Below, piece by piece: positions 7,707-18,684 of a stretch of 64,000 bases of DNA. Where the stretch lies: contig NZ_JAJGSX010000014.1 of NCBI RefSeq assembly GCF_021245725.1, forward strand, positions 124,001 to 188,000, given 5' to 3'. The notes under the pieces were generated by a model. The model had not been told where the DNA came from and searched no databases. It saw only the letters and a list, made by a program, of their open reading frames with translations. This DNA comes from Pseudonocardia sp. TRM90224. Lineage in GTDB: Bacteria > Actinomycetota > Actinomycetes > Mycobacteriales > Pseudonocardiaceae. Both the position numbers and the translations under genes were made by a program. Positions within the stretch are counted from its first letter, which is position 1. Each line of letters opens with the position of its first letter.

Positions 7707-9203
7707 ATGAGTGAGCTCGCGAACGCCGTCCGGGTCCGGTTCTGCCCATCGCCGACCGGCACCCCGCACGTCGGCCTGATCCGCACCGCACTGTTCAACT
7801 GGGCGCACGCCCGCCACAACGGCGGCGCGTTCGTCTTCCGGATCGAGGACACCGACGCCAGCCGCGATTCCGCGGAGTCGTACGTCGCGCTGCTCGACGC
7901 GCTGCGCTGGCTCGGGCTCGATTGGGACGAGGGCCCCGAGGTCGGCGGTCCGCACGGCCCGTACCGGCAGAGCGAGCGCCGCGAGATCTACACCGATGTG
8001 CTCGCCAAGCTGGTCGCCGCGGGCGAGGTGTACGAGTCGTTCTCCTCGGGGGAGGAGATCGAGGCGCGCCACCGCGCTGCGGGGCGCGACCCCAAGCTCG
8101 GCTACGACAACGCCGACCGCGAGCTCACCGACGAGCAGCGCGCCGCCTTCCGCGCCGAGGGCAGGCTGCCGGTCTACCGCCTGCGCATGCCCGACCGCGA
8201 CATCACGTTCGACGACCTCGTCCGCGGCGAGGTGACCTTCCGCGTGGGCACGGTGTCCGACTTCGTGCTCGCGCGCGGCGACGGCACCCCGCTCTACCCG
8301 CTCACCAATCCCGTCGACGACGCGCTCATGGGCATCACCGACGTGCTGCGGGGCGAGGACCTGCTGCCGTCGACGCCACGCCAGATCGCGCTTCTGGAGG
8401 CGTTGGCCCGCATCGGCGTCGGCAACGGGCCGTTCCGGTACGGCCACCTGCCGCTCGTGACGGGTGAGGGGAATCGCAAGCTCTCCAAGCGCGACCCCGA
8501 GTCGAACCTGTTCTTCTACCGTGATCGCGGATTCGCACCGGAAGGCCTGCTCAACTACCTCGCGCTGCTCGGATGGTCGATCGCGGAGGACCGCGACATC
8601 TTCTCGATGGCCGAGATGACCGAGGCGTTCGAGATCTCCCGCGTTTCGCGCAATGCGGCGCGCTTCGACCTCAAGAAGGCCGAGGCGATCAACGCCGCGC
8701 ACCTGCGTGCGCTGCCGGTCGAGGAGTTCGCGAAGCGGGTTGAGCCCTACCTGGTGGCAGAAGGTGTGACGACCGGCACGATCACGGCGGAGCAGCGCGA
8801 TGTGCTCGCCGCCGCGGCGCCGCTCGTGCAGGAGCGCAGCGTCGTGCTCTCCGACGCCGCGCGGATGCTGCGGTTCCTGTTCGTAGCGGAGGATGCCTTC
8901 GCGCCGGAGGAGGAAGCGGCGACGAAGAACCTCGGCGCCGATGCCGCTCCCATCCTCGACGCCGCTCTGACCAGCCTGGATGCGCTGGCGGAGTGGACGA
9001 CGCCCGCGATCGAGGAGGCCCTCAAGGCTGCTCTCGTCGACGGTTTGGGGCTCAAGCCGCGCAAGGCGTTCGGGCCTGTGCGGGTCGCCGTCAGCGGCCG
9101 AACGGTGTCGCCGCCGCTCTACGAGTCGATGGAACTGCTGGGCAAGGAGCGTTCACTCGCGCGCATCAGGGCCGGTTTGGAGCGCGCGGGAGGCCTCGGC
9201 TAG
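7707..9203 (+). CDS. gltX: Glutamyl-tRNA synthetase
   Basis: This class I aminoacyl-tRNA synthetase charges tRNA-Glu, and in most actinobacteria also tRNA-Gln for later amidation. The 498 residues carry the HIGH-type motif as FCPSPTGTPHVG and the KMSKS-type loop as GNRKLSKRD. The C-terminal alpha-helical anticodon-binding region is complete, ending KERSLARIRAGLERA. The ATG at 7707 opens directly on the catalytic domain. Downstream lie tRNA-Gln and tRNA-Glu, and a strong terminator follows the second tRNA. The run gltX, tRNA-Gln, tRNA-Glu therefore looks like one functional group, with substrate tRNA genes beside the enzyme that charges them. Confidence 0.97.
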   Translation: MSELANAVRVRFCPSPTGTPHVGLIRTALFNWAHARHNGGAFVFRIEDTDASRDSAESYVALLDALRWLGLDWDEGPEVGGPHGPYRQSERREIYTDVLAKLVAAGEVYESFSSGEEIEARHRAAGRDPKLGYDNADRELTDEQRAAFRAEGRLPVYRLRMPDRDITFDDLVRGEVTFRVGTVSDFVLARGDGTPLYPLTNPVDDALMGITDVLRGEDLLPSTPRQIALLEALARIGVGNGPFRYGHLPLVTGEGNRKLSKRDPESNLFFYRDRGFAPEGLLNYLALLGWSIAEDRDIFSMAEMTEAFEISRVSRNAARFDLKKAEAINAAHLRALPVEEFAKRVEPYLVAEGVTTGTITAEQRDVLAAAAPLVQERSVVLSDAARMLRFLFVAEDAFAPEEEAATKNLGADAAPILDAALTSLDALAEWTTPAIEEALKAALVDGLGLKPRKAFGPVRVAVSGRTVSPPLYESMELLGKERSLARIRAGLERAGGLG

Positions 9204-9267
9204 AGTATCCACCGCAGGGCACGGACACCGGTTCCATCAGCTGAGGACCCGGATGAACGTGAGCAAT

Positions 9268-9339
9268 TGGGGTATGGTGTAATTGGCAGCACGACTGATT
9301 CTGGTTCAGTTAGTCTAGGTTCGAGTCCTGGTACCCCAG
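9268..9339 (+). tRNA. tRNA-Gln (anticodon CTG)
   Basis: Acceptor arms TGGGGTA (9268-9274) and TACCCCA (9332-9338) pair perfectly, with discriminator G at 9339. The anticodon stem ACTGA/TCAGT encloses loop TTCTGGT with anticodon CTG. The T arm contains GGTTCGAGTCC. CCA is not encoded. Confidence 0.95.
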
Positions 9340-9402
9340 CGGGAATATGCAGTATCCCAGCAGATACACTCCAGGTAGCACAACTGCAGATGTTGTTTCC
9401 AC

Positions 9403-9475
9403 GGCCCCGTCGTCTAGCGGCCTAGGACGCCGCCCTCTCAAGGCGGTAGCGCGGGTTCAAATCCCGTCGGGGCTA
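9403..9475 (+). tRNA. tRNA-Glu (anticodon CTC)
   Basis: The acceptor is GGCCCCG with CGGGGCT (9468-9474, one G-T pair) and discriminator A at 9475. The anticodon stem CCGCC/GGCGG surrounds CTCTCAA, giving anticodon CTC. The T loop TTCAAAT is standard. CCA is not encoded. Confidence 0.95.
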
Positions 9476-9480
9476 CACCG

Positions 9481-9514
9481 AAAGGCCCGTTCCGGTTCGC
9501 CGGAACGGGCCTTT
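9481..9514. terminator. Strong intrinsic terminator after tRNA-Glu
   Basis: A 15-bp perfect stem (9481-9495 with 9500-9514) is capped by a TTCG tetraloop and followed by a short T-rich stretch. It sits between the tRNA (plus) and the stop of the Hsp70 gene (minus, 9538), so it can serve both directions. Confidence 0.9.
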
Positions 9515-9537
9515 TCGTTTGCCCGCTGCGCCCGCGG

Positions 9538-11328
9538 CTAGCGGTTGTCCTCGTCGGGCTCGGTCGTGGGCCCGGTCGACGACGGCGGGGTCGTCGACGA
9601 CGGCGGCACCGAGGTGCTCGTCGGCGGGGTGGTGGTCGTGGGCGGCACCGTCGTCGTGGTCGGCGGTGGCGTGGTGCGCGGCGGCGGCTCGGGCCGCGGC
9701 GAGCGGGTGGTCGGCGGCGCGGTGGTCGGTGCCTCGGTCGTCGTCGTTGCCGCCGCCGAGGTCGGAGGCAGCGGTGCGCCGACGCCGGTCGGTGTTGATG
9801 CGCCGCTCGTCGGCCAGAGGAACACCGCGGCGATCACGGCGACGACCGCAGCAGCCGCGCCACCGCCGACCAGCAGCACGGGGCTGCCGCCGCGCTCGCG
9901 CCCGTAACGCGGCTCGGGGTCGTACTCGGCGCCGTCGTACTCGCCGTCGTAGTCGTCGTACTCCGGGTAGTCGCCGGCCCCGGCGTAGCCGTAGTCCTGG
10001 GCCGGGCGCTCCGGGAAGACCGGCGGTCGCGGCGGCGGAGGGGGCGGCGCCGCGTGCCGGCGTTGCATGCCGCCGGTGGTGGAGAGCCGCTCGGTCGGCG
10101 GTGCCGGGTACCCGCCCGACGATCCGGGGTACGAGCCCGACGCCCCACCCGGGTGCGGCGGCGGCACGGCAGCTCCTGCTGCGGCCCCCAACGCGGCGCC
10201 CAGCGGGGGCCGGCCACCGCGCGGCGACGGCGCGTGCCCGCCGGTGCGGGACGTCCCGTAGGAGGTCAAGGAGAGCGCGGCGCCCTTGGCGATGGCGTTC
10301 TTCGGGTCGGCGTCGACGGCGACCGGGCGGTTGAGCTGCTCGGAGACCATCTCCCCGACGAGCGGGATCCGCGACGACCCGCCGACCAGGAGCACCGCGG
10401 TGAGCTGCTCGGGGGCGACCCCGGCGGAGGTGATGGCGCGCCGCAGCGAGGAGACGGTCTCCTCCACCTGCATGCGGATCATGGCCTCGAACTCGCTGCG
10501 GTGCAGCCGCACCGTGCCGCGCGCACCGGGCATGAGCACCTGGATCGACACCTCGGTGTCGCTGGAGAGCGCTTCCTTGGCGTCGGTGCACTCGCGCCGG
10601 ATGGCCGCCACCGCCGAGAGCACGGCGGGGTCGGTCTCGTCGAGGTTCTCGAACGCCTCCGGCATGCCCTCGACGACGTGCTGGAACACGACCTCGTCGA
10701 AGTCGATCCCGCCGAGGTGCTCGAGCCCTTCCGGTCGGCCGAGCAGGCTGAACGACCCGTTCGCCTCCTTGTGCACGACGGCGGCGTCGAACGTGCCGCC
10801 GCCGAAGTCGTACACCGCGATCGTCGAGCCCGGCTCGACCCGTTCCGCCGAGGCGTAGTGCAGCGCGGCCGCCTGCGGCTCCGCGATGAACGTGATGGGC
10901 AGGCCCTGGTTGGCCAGCGCGCCGCCGAGCAGGTCCTTCTTGTGCGCGCCCCACGCGGCGGGGTGCGCGATGGCGATCCGGTTGGTCGGGCCGCCTTCGC
11001 GCTGCGCGACCTTGTCGACGACCCACCGCACGAGCCGCGCGGAGAGCTCCTCGGGCGCCCACGGGCGGCCGGCGACCATCACCGGCGTCGGGTCGCCGAT
11101 GCGGCGCTTGAACTCGCGCACCACGCGGTCGGGATCGGTCACCGCCCTGCGCTCGGCGGCCTCGCCGACGACCACTGCGCCGTCGTCCCCGAGGTAGATC
11201 ACCGAAGGCACCGCGCTGGAGCGGTCCCCGAGCGTCACCACCTCGATGTCGCCGGAGTGGGGCCCGGTGCGGCCGATGGCCGCGGCGCTCCGCGTGGTGC
11301 CCACATCGATACCGAGCACGTAGCTCAT
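9538..11328 (-). CDS. Membrane-tethered Hsp70 family protein
   Basis: Residues 1 to about 360 form an Hsp70/actin-type ATPase: LGIDVGTTRSAAAIG (phosphate 1), VYDFGGGTFDAAVV (phosphate 2) and LVGGSSRIPLV (adenosine). There is no canonical substrate-binding domain. Instead a Pro/Gly/Tyr-rich linker of roughly 110 residues is followed by one transmembrane helix (about 483-506) and a 90-residue tail of Thr, Pro and Ser repeats that should lie outside the cell and may be O-glycosylated. This architecture is known in actinobacteria but is not DnaK; the role is unclear, perhaps sensing at the envelope. ATG 11328 has GGAG upstream and begins at the ATPase; the longer in-frame ORF adds 19 unlikely residues. 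Confidence 0.88.
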   Translation of the reverse strand: MSYVLGIDVGTTRSAAAIGRTGPHSGDIEVVTLGDRSSAVPSVIYLGDDGAVVVGEAAERRAVTDPDRVVREFKRRIGDPTPVMVAGRPWAPEELSARLVRWVVDKVAQREGGPTNRIAIAHPAAWGAHKKDLLGGALANQGLPITFIAEPQAAALHYASAERVEPGSTIAVYDFGGGTFDAAVVHKEANGSFSLLGRPEGLEHLGGIDFDEVVFQHVVEGMPEAFENLDETDPAVLSAVAAIRRECTDAKEALSSDTEVSIQVLMPGARGTVRLHRSEFEAMIRMQVEETVSSLRRAITSAGVAPEQLTAVLLVGGSSRIPLVGEMVSEQLNRPVAVDADPKNAIAKGAALSLTSYGTSRTGGHAPSPRGGRPPLGAALGAAAGAAVPPPHPGGASGSYPGSSGGYPAPPTERLSTTGGMQRRHAAPPPPPPRPPVFPERPAQDYGYAGAGDYPEYDDYDGEYDGAEYDPEPRYGRERGGSPVLLVGGGAAAAVVAVIAAVFLWPTSGASTPTGVGAPLPPTSAAATTTTEAPTTAPPTTRSPRPEPPPRTTPPPTTTTVPPTTTTPPTSTSVPPSSTTPPSSTGPTTEPDEDNR

Positions 11329-11659
11329 CGGCTGTGCTCCGCCGTCGCAGGGTCGCTCACTGCACTCCTTGCTGTGCCCGGCCACGCGGCCGCTGTGCCT
11401 CAGGGCTCGTCGGACCTCGAAAGTCGATCGACATGACCCTCAGTGAATCCATCGAGCCGGTGGGAGGTCACGTTAGCGGTTTCGCTTGCCGCCGATCGTC
11501 CGGGTGGGGGAACGGTGACACCGCAGGGTGATCGTTGCGCGGGGGAGGGCAGGAAAGCCACTTTCCTGCCCTGTGAGGGCCGGAAAGTGGCTTTCCTGCC
11601 CTCGCTCCGTAGTCGTTGCGCCCCGGGGTGGGCGGTTGGGCGGGGGTGGCGTGGCCCGG
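11329..11659. other. Intergenic stretch, 331 nt
   Basis: This lies between the Hsp70 start and the IclR-gene stop (both minus). It contains palindrome copy 4 (11545-11603). I see no convincing ORF, RNA or promoter in the remainder, although the Hsp70 promoter must be within 11329-11540. Confidence 0.6.
11545..11603. repeat. 59-nt dispersed palindrome, copy 4 (orientation B)
   Basis: This is identical to copies 3 and 5. It lies 57 nt beyond the end of the minus-strand IclR gene, where it could terminate that gene's transcription ahead of the Hsp70 gene. Confidence 0.85.
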
Positions 11660-12361
11660 TCAGAGGCGGTGTTGGAGTGCCTCCGCCGCCGCCAGCAGGT
11701 CGGCGGCCCACCGCACGCCGGGGCGGCGGCCGATGCGGTCGACGGGGCCGGAGACGGAGACGGCGGCGACCACCTGGCCGGCGCCGTCGCGCACCGGCGC
11801 CGAGACGCTCGCCACGCCGGTCTCGCGCTCGGCGACGCTCTGCGCCCACCCGCGCCGGCGCACGTCGAGGAGCACACGTTCGCCGAACGTGGCATCGGCG
11901 AGCACCGCGCGCTGCACGGCGGGCTCGGCCCACGCGGCGAGCACCTTGGCGCCCGATCCGGCGGTCATCGGGAGGCGGGAGCCGACCGGGACGGTGTCGC
12001 GCAGGCCGCTCGCGGGCTCCGCGGTGGCGACGCAGACGCGCTGGCTGCCGTCGCGGCGGTAGAGCTGCACGCTCTCGCCGGTGATGTCGCGCAGGCGCGG
12101 CAGCACCGCGGCCGCGGCCTCCAGCAGCGGGTCGACGCCGCCCGCCGCGAGCTCGGCGAGCGTGGGCCCGGGGCGCCACCGACCGTCCGATCCGCGGTGC
12201 AGCAGCCCGTGCACCTCCAGCCCGACCGCGAGCCGGTGCGCCGTGGCGCGCGGGAGGCCCGTGCGCTGGCACAGCTCCGCGAGCCCGCACGGCTCCGCCG
12301 CGGTCGCCCGCAGCACCCCCACGGCCTTGTCGAGCACGCCGATACCGCTATGCTGTCTCAC
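11660..12361 (-). CDS. ltbR: IclR-family regulator of leucine biosynthesis (LtbR/NdgR type)
   Basis: The 233-residue protein has an N-terminal winged helix-turn-helix (GLAELCQRTGLPRATAHRLA, residues about 26-45) and an IclR effector domain from about residue 75 with the usual GSGAKVLAAWAEP and VASVSAPVRDGAGQVVAA regions. It is divergent from leuCD with 58 bp between starts, the conserved arrangement of LtbR/NdgR/AreB in actinobacteria. Those proteins regulate leuCD and, in some species, tryptophan or antibiotic genes. A near-perfect -10 (TAGTAT on the minus strand, 12368-12373) places the start site at or next to the GTG codon, so the mRNA is probably leaderless. Identity as the leuCD regulator is by synteny and family. 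Confidence 0.88.
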   Translation of the reverse strand: MRQHSGIGVLDKAVGVLRATAAEPCGLAELCQRTGLPRATAHRLAVGLEVHGLLHRGSDGRWRPGPTLAELAAGGVDPLLEAAAAVLPRLRDITGESVQLYRRDGSQRVCVATAEPASGLRDTVPVGSRLPMTAGSGAKVLAAWAEPAVQRAVLADATFGERVLLDVRRRGWAQSVAERETGVASVSAPVRDGAGQVVAAVSVSGPVDRIGRRPGVRWAADLLAAAEALQHRL

Positions 12362-12367
12362 AAGCCG

Positions 12368-12394
12368 ATACTAACTTCCCAATCTATGAGAAGT
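12368..12394. promoter_or_regulatory. ltbR -10 element overlapping a dyad in the ltbR-leuC intergenic region
   Basis: The minus-strand TAGTAT (12368-12373) is a good -10 for ltbR. Immediately beside it an imperfect dyad, ACTTC...GAAGT (12374-12394) with inner TC-x-CA-x5-TG-x-GA (12377-12391), lies in the 58-bp gap. This is the natural place for the IclR-family operator controlling both genes. The binding assignment is inferred from position. Confidence 0.4.
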
Positions 12395-12419
12395 CGAGAG
12401 AGTTTAGGAGGCGGGCTGC

Positions 12420-13832
12420 GTGGCACGCACACTGGCCGAGAAGGTGTGGGAGCAGCACCTCGTCAGGAGGGGTGAGGGGAACGAGCCCGATCTCCTCTAC
12501 ATCGACCTGCACCTCGTGCACGAGGTCACCAGCCCACAGGCGTTCGACGGGCTGCGGCTCGCCGGTCGGAAGGTGCGCAGGCCCGACCTGACGCTCGCCA
12601 CCGAGGACCACAACGTCCCCACGCTCGACGTGCTCGCCCCGATCGCCGACGAGGTCTCCCGCACGCAGGTCGAGACACTGCGGCGCAACTGCGCCGAGTT
12701 CGGCGTCACGCTCTACCCGATGAACCACGCCGAGCAGGGCATCGTGCACGTCATCGGTCCGCAGCTGGGGCTGACCCAGCCGGGCACCACCGTCGTCTGC
12801 GGCGACAGCCACACCTCGACGCACGGCGCGTTCGGCGCGATGGCGTTCGGCATCGGCACCTCCGAGGTCGAGCACGTCCTCGCGACGCAGACGCTGCCGC
12901 TCAAGCGGTTCCGGACGATGGCGATCAACGTCAACAGCGCGGACGGCGCGCTGCGGCCCGGCGTCACGAGCAAGGACGTCGTGCTCGCGATGATCGCGAA
13001 GATCGGCACCGGCGGCGGCCAGGGCTACGTCCTGGAGTACCGCGGCAACGTCATCGACAACCTGTCGATGGAAGCGCGGATGACGATCTGCAACATGTCG
13101 ATCGAGGCGGGCGCGCGCGCCGGCATGATCGCCCCGGACGAGACGACGTTCGCCTACCTCGAAGGCCGCGACCACGCGCCGAAGGGCGCGGACTGGGACG
13201 TCGCCGTCGCCGCGTGGCGCGAGCTGCGCACCGACGACGACGCGACCTTCGACGCCGAGGTGGACATCGACGCCGACGCGCTGACCCCGTTCGTCACCTG
13301 GGGGACCAACCCCGGGCAGGGCCTCCCGCTGGGTGAGAGCGTGCCCGATCCCGCGGCCATCGTCGACGAGAACGAGCGCGTCTCCGCGGAGAAGGCCCTC
13401 GCCTACATGGGGCTGGAGGCCGGCACCCCGCTGCGCGACGTGCGGGTGGACACCGTCTTCGTCGGCTCGTGCACCAACGGTCGGATCGAGGACCTCCGCG
13501 CCGCCGCCGAGATCATCGACGGCCGCACGGTCGCCGAGGGCGTCCGGATGCTGGTCGTGCCGGGCTCGATGCGCGTGCGCTTCCAGGCCGAGCAGGAGGG
13601 CCTCGACAAGGTGTTCACCGCGGCCGGCGCCGAGTGGCGCTCGGCGGGCTGCTCGATGTGCCTGGGCATGAACCCCGACCAGCTGGCGCCGGGCGAGCGC
13701 AGCGCGTCTACGTCGAACCGCAACTTCGAGGGCCGCCAGGGCAAGGGCGGCCGCACCCACCTGGTGTCCCCGCTGGTCGCGGCCGCGACCGCGGTGCGCG
13801 GCACCCTGAGCTCGCCGGAGGACCTGGCCTGA
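12420..13832 (+). CDS. leuC: 3-isopropylmalate dehydratase, large subunit
   Basis: LeuC forms the aconitase-like heterodimer with LeuD and isomerises 2-isopropylmalate to 3-isopropylmalate; the same enzyme handles citramalate from CimA. The 470 residues include the three 4Fe-4S cysteine regions (VVCGDSHTSTHGAFG, VGSCTNGRIEDL, and CSMCLGMNPD) and the conserved RNFEGRQG near the C-terminus. The start is GTG 12420, supported by AGGAGG about 10 nt upstream. The TGA stop shares one base with the leuD ATG (TGATG), so the two are translationally coupled. It is divergent from the IclR-type regulator. Confidence 0.97.
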   Translation: MARTLAEKVWEQHLVRRGEGNEPDLLYIDLHLVHEVTSPQAFDGLRLAGRKVRRPDLTLATEDHNVPTLDVLAPIADEVSRTQVETLRRNCAEFGVTLYPMNHAEQGIVHVIGPQLGLTQPGTTVVCGDSHTSTHGAFGAMAFGIGTSEVEHVLATQTLPLKRFRTMAINVNSADGALRPGVTSKDVVLAMIAKIGTGGGQGYVLEYRGNVIDNLSMEARMTICNMSIEAGARAGMIAPDETTFAYLEGRDHAPKGADWDVAVAAWRELRTDDDATFDAEVDIDADALTPFVTWGTNPGQGLPLGESVPDPAAIVDENERVSAEKALAYMGLEAGTPLRDVRVDTVFVGSCTNGRIEDLRAAAEIIDGRTVAEGVRMLVVPGSMRVRFQAEQEGLDKVFTAAGAEWRSAGCSMCLGMNPDQLAPGERSASTSNRNFEGRQGKGGRTHLVSPLVAAATAVRGTLSSPEDLA

Positions 13833-14425
13833 TGGACGCGTTCACCACCCACACCGGCATCGGCGTGCCGCTGCGGCGCGCCAACGTCGACACCGACCAG
13901 ATCATCCCGGCCGTCTACCTGAAGCGGGTCACCCGCACCGGTTTCGAGGACGGCCTGTTCTCGGCGTGGCGAGCCGACGAGAGCTTCATCCTCAACCAGG
14001 AGCCGTTCTCGAGGGGCTCGGTGCTCGTTGCCGGGGCCGACTTCGGCACCGGCTCGTCCCGCGAGCACGCCGTCTGGGCGTTGATGAACTACGGCTTCCG
14101 CGTGGTCATCTCCTCGCGCTTCGCCGACATCTTCCGCGGCAACTCCGCGAAGGCGGGACTGCTCGCCGCGCAGGTCGCGCAGCCCGACGTCGAGCTGCTC
14201 TGGAAGCTGCTGGAGAACGAGCCCGGCACCGAGGTGACCGTCGACCTGCGGGAAAAGACCGTGCAGGCGCGTGATCTCACCGTCGCGTTCGAGATCGACG
14301 ACTACACGCGCTGGCGGCTGCTGGAAGGCCTCGACGACATCGGCCTCACCCTGCGCCACGCCGATCACATCGCGGCTTTCGAAGCCGCTCGTCCATCCAG
14401 GATGCCCCGTACGGCACCTGCCTGA
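13832..14425 (+). CDS. leuD: 3-isopropylmalate dehydratase, small subunit
   Basis: The 197-residue swivelling-domain partner of LeuC. The motif GADFGTGSSREHAVWAL, which lines the active site, and SRFADIFRGNSAKAGLL are intact. NVDTDQIIPA near the N-terminus is typical. The ATG overlaps the leuC stop by one base, consistent with 1:1 production of the heterodimer. The C-terminus ends in a short Pro/Arg stretch that varies in this family. A weak hairpin and then the HU gene follow. Confidence 0.97.
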   Translation: MDAFTTHTGIGVPLRRANVDTDQIIPAVYLKRVTRTGFEDGLFSAWRADESFILNQEPFSRGSVLVAGADFGTGSSREHAVWALMNYGFRVVISSRFADIFRGNSAKAGLLAAQVAQPDVELLWKLLENEPGTEVTVDLREKTVQARDLTVAFEIDDYTRWRLLEGLDDIGLTLRHADHIAAFEAARPSRMPRTAPA

Positions 14426-14429
14426 GCGC

Positions 14430-14457
14430 GCCTGCTGGCAAAAGGCCCTGAGCAGGC
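14430..14457. terminator. Weak hairpin between leuD and hup
   Basis: GCCTGCT (14430-14436) pairs with AGCAGGC (14451-14457) over a 14-nt loop, 5 nt after leuD. The stem is only 7 bp and has no real T-tract, so termination may be partial and the hup promoter must be close by. Confidence 0.35.
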
Positions 14458-14473
14458 CTTACGGTCACGGGCT

Positions 14474-15013
14474 ATGAACAAGACGCAGCTTGTGGACGCG
14501 CTCGCGGAGCGCCTCGGCGACCGGCGGACGGCGGCCACGGCGGTCGACGGTCTCCTCGAAACGATCGTGGAGACGGTGCAGGGCGGCGACTCGGTGTCGA
14601 TCACCGGGTTCGGCGTCTTCGAGGGCAGGGCACGCGCGGCCCGCACCGCGCGCAACCCGCGCACCGGCGAGCCCATCTCGATCTCGGCCACCACCGTGCC
14701 GGCCTTCCGCCCCGGCGCCACCTTCCGCACCGCCGTCGGTGGCGGCTCGACCCCGGCCCCGGCGACCCCTGCGCCCGCCGCGAAGCCGGCGAGCCGTCGG
14801 GCGAAGGTGACGACGTCGTTCACCGCCGCCGCCCCGAGCAAGGCGGCCAAGAACGGCTCGGAGAAGGACGACTCGAAGAACGGGACCGAGAAGAACGGGA
14901 CCGGCAAGAACGGCAAGGACAAGACCTCGAAGGCCAAGTCCGCGAAGGCCGACAAGTCCGAGAAGTCCGCGAAGGCAGACAAGGGCAAGAAAGCGTCGAA
15001 GAACAAGAAGTAG
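14474..15013 (+). CDS. hup: HU-type nucleoid protein with Lys-rich tail
   Basis: Residues 1 to about 95 are a normal HU/IHF domain (MNKTQLVDALAERLGD, SITGFGVFEGRARAARTARN, ARNPRTGEPI, FRPGATFRTAV). A further 80 residues are Ala/Pro-rich and then Lys-rich (repeats such as KNGTEK, KADK, KSAKADK), the mycobacterial HupB-like architecture in which the basic tail adds DNA compaction and is a target for acetylation. It is a chromosomal architectural protein. The gene lies downstream of leuD but probably has its own promoter. Palindrome family 2 copy 1 separates it from the convergent mutT1. Confidence 0.95.
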   Translation: MNKTQLVDALAERLGDRRTAATAVDGLLETIVETVQGGDSVSITGFGVFEGRARAARTARNPRTGEPISISATTVPAFRPGATFRTAVGGGSTPAPATPAPAAKPASRRAKVTTSFTAAAPSKAAKNGSEKDDSKNGTEKNGTGKNGKDKTSKAKSAKADKSEKSAKADKGKKASKNKK

Positions 15014-15029
15014 CCCGCGAGTCCACCCC

Positions 15030-15099
15030 AACTTCCCCACCGTTTTGCCTACCTACAGACCTCCGAGGGCGTGCAGGTTGGCAAAACGGTGGGGGAGTT
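15030..15099. repeat. Palindrome family 2, copy 1 (CCCCACCGTTTTG arm)
   Basis: Arms 15030-15054 and 15075-15099 form a 25-bp inverted repeat with two mismatches and a 20-nt loop. It lies between the convergent stops of hup (15013) and mutT1 (15104), so it is probably a bidirectional terminator. It shares the arm CCCCACCGTTTTG with the element at 33822. Confidence 0.85.
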
Positions 15100-15103
15100 C
15101 GGG

Positions 15104-16050
15104 TCAGGCTCGGGCGTAGTAGTCCGCGGCGCGCAGTTCCGTCCCGGTGAACGACAGCAGCCAGATGCTGCCCTTCTTGGAAGGCACGTCCGTGGTGTCG
15201 ATCCGCAGCGGGCGGGGGCTCGAGTCCGCGAGCGCGGCGACGACGTCGGGGATCACCCCGCCCTGGCTGCAGACGATCGTGACGCCCGGTTCGGCGGTGA
15301 TCTCGGCCAGCCGCGCGCGGCCGGCGGCGGGATGGTCCCAGTAACCCTCCTCGCCGAGCAACGGCTCGTCGGCGACGGGCATCCCGCCGAGCGCGGCGGC
15401 GAGCGGCGCGATCGTTTCGCGGCAGCGCACGGGCGGTGCGCTCGCCAGCCGGTCGGGCCCGAACCGGGGCAGCACCCGGCCGAGCCTGGCCGCCTGCTCG
15501 CGGCCGGAGCCCGAGAGCGGGCGCAGGTCGTCGTCGCCGTCCCACTGGTTGCGGCTGCCGGCCTTCGCGTGGCGCACCAGCAGCACGGTCGACGTCGGCG
15601 CGCCGATCGTGGTGAAGCGGCGCAGCACGTCGATGTCGAACGTGTACGAGAGCAGCCTCGCCGCGCTGCTCGCCGGTACCCACCGCAGCTCGTCGGTCTC
15701 GTCGTTGGGCTCGAAGGCGCCGCCGACGGCCTCACCCGCCCAGTACCGGACGATCTTGCGGCCGTCCGCCACCTCGTACCGCACGTCGCCGAGCGCCGAC
15801 CCGAGCCGGACGCGGTGCCCGGTCTCCTCCTCGACCTCGCGCACCGCGGCGGCCGACATCGTCTCGCCGGTGTCGAGCTTGCCCTTCGGGAACGACCAGT
15901 CGTCGTAGCGCGGCCGGTGCACGAGCGCCACCTGCGGCTCGCCACCCGTTGCAAAGTCATCACCCGGCCGCCACAGCACGCAACCCGCCGCCCTGATCAG
16001 GCCCTCCGCCGCCGTGCCGTCGGTGTCGTCGGTCCCGTGGGAGCCGTCGC

Positions 16051-16054
<4 letters not shown>
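15104..16054 (-). CDS. mutT1: Nudix hydrolase fused to histidine phosphatase (MutT1-like)
   Basis: This 316-residue two-domain protein resembles mycobacterial MutT1. The N-terminal Nudix box runs from G58 to G79 (GKLDTGE...REVEEETG), and the C-terminal domain opens with the RHAK catalytic motif of histidine phosphatases (residues 161-164). In MutT1 proteins the Nudix domain hydrolyses 8-oxo-(d)GTP and diadenosine polyphosphates, and the phosphatase domain completes dephosphorylation, cleaning the nucleotide pool. The start is GTG 16054, whose codon overlaps the ppk stop in the sequence GTGA, so it is translated by coupling with ppk. Confidence 0.9.
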
Positions 16055-18432
<2,378 letters not shown>

Positions 18433-18609
18433 GGTGGTGATTGTTGCTCACCAGCAGCCGGTGTGTGAGCCGCGTACACCGGTATCCGGGTGAATCTCCG
18501 GGCCGGACGGCTGCACGCGTGCGGCACGTCACAACAGAACCTTAAGAAGATCGCAAGTCTCACTGAGGATCATGCTCGCCCGTCCTCCACAGTCATAGCC
18601 TTTCCCTGC

Positions 18610-18658
18610 GCGGGTTGCCCGGCACTCGTATCCCGAGTCCGGGTGCCAGGCAGCCCGC
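18610..18658. other. Branched stem-loop of unknown role upstream of ppk
   Basis: GCGGGTTGCC (18610-18619) pairs with GGCAGCCCGC (18649-18658) with one wobble. Inside, GGCAC/GTGCC can extend the stem around a small inner hairpin. It resembles neither a tRNA nor a riboswitch I know. It could be a second terminator element after cofC. Confidence 0.35.
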
Positions 18659-18684
18659 TCCCAACGTCCGCCTCCCGCCGATGT

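Noticed and set aside
18601..18660. A possible tRNA near 18.6 kb
   Set aside because: The segment has a T-arm-like hairpin, but no cloverleaf with anticodon arm can be drawn on either strand.
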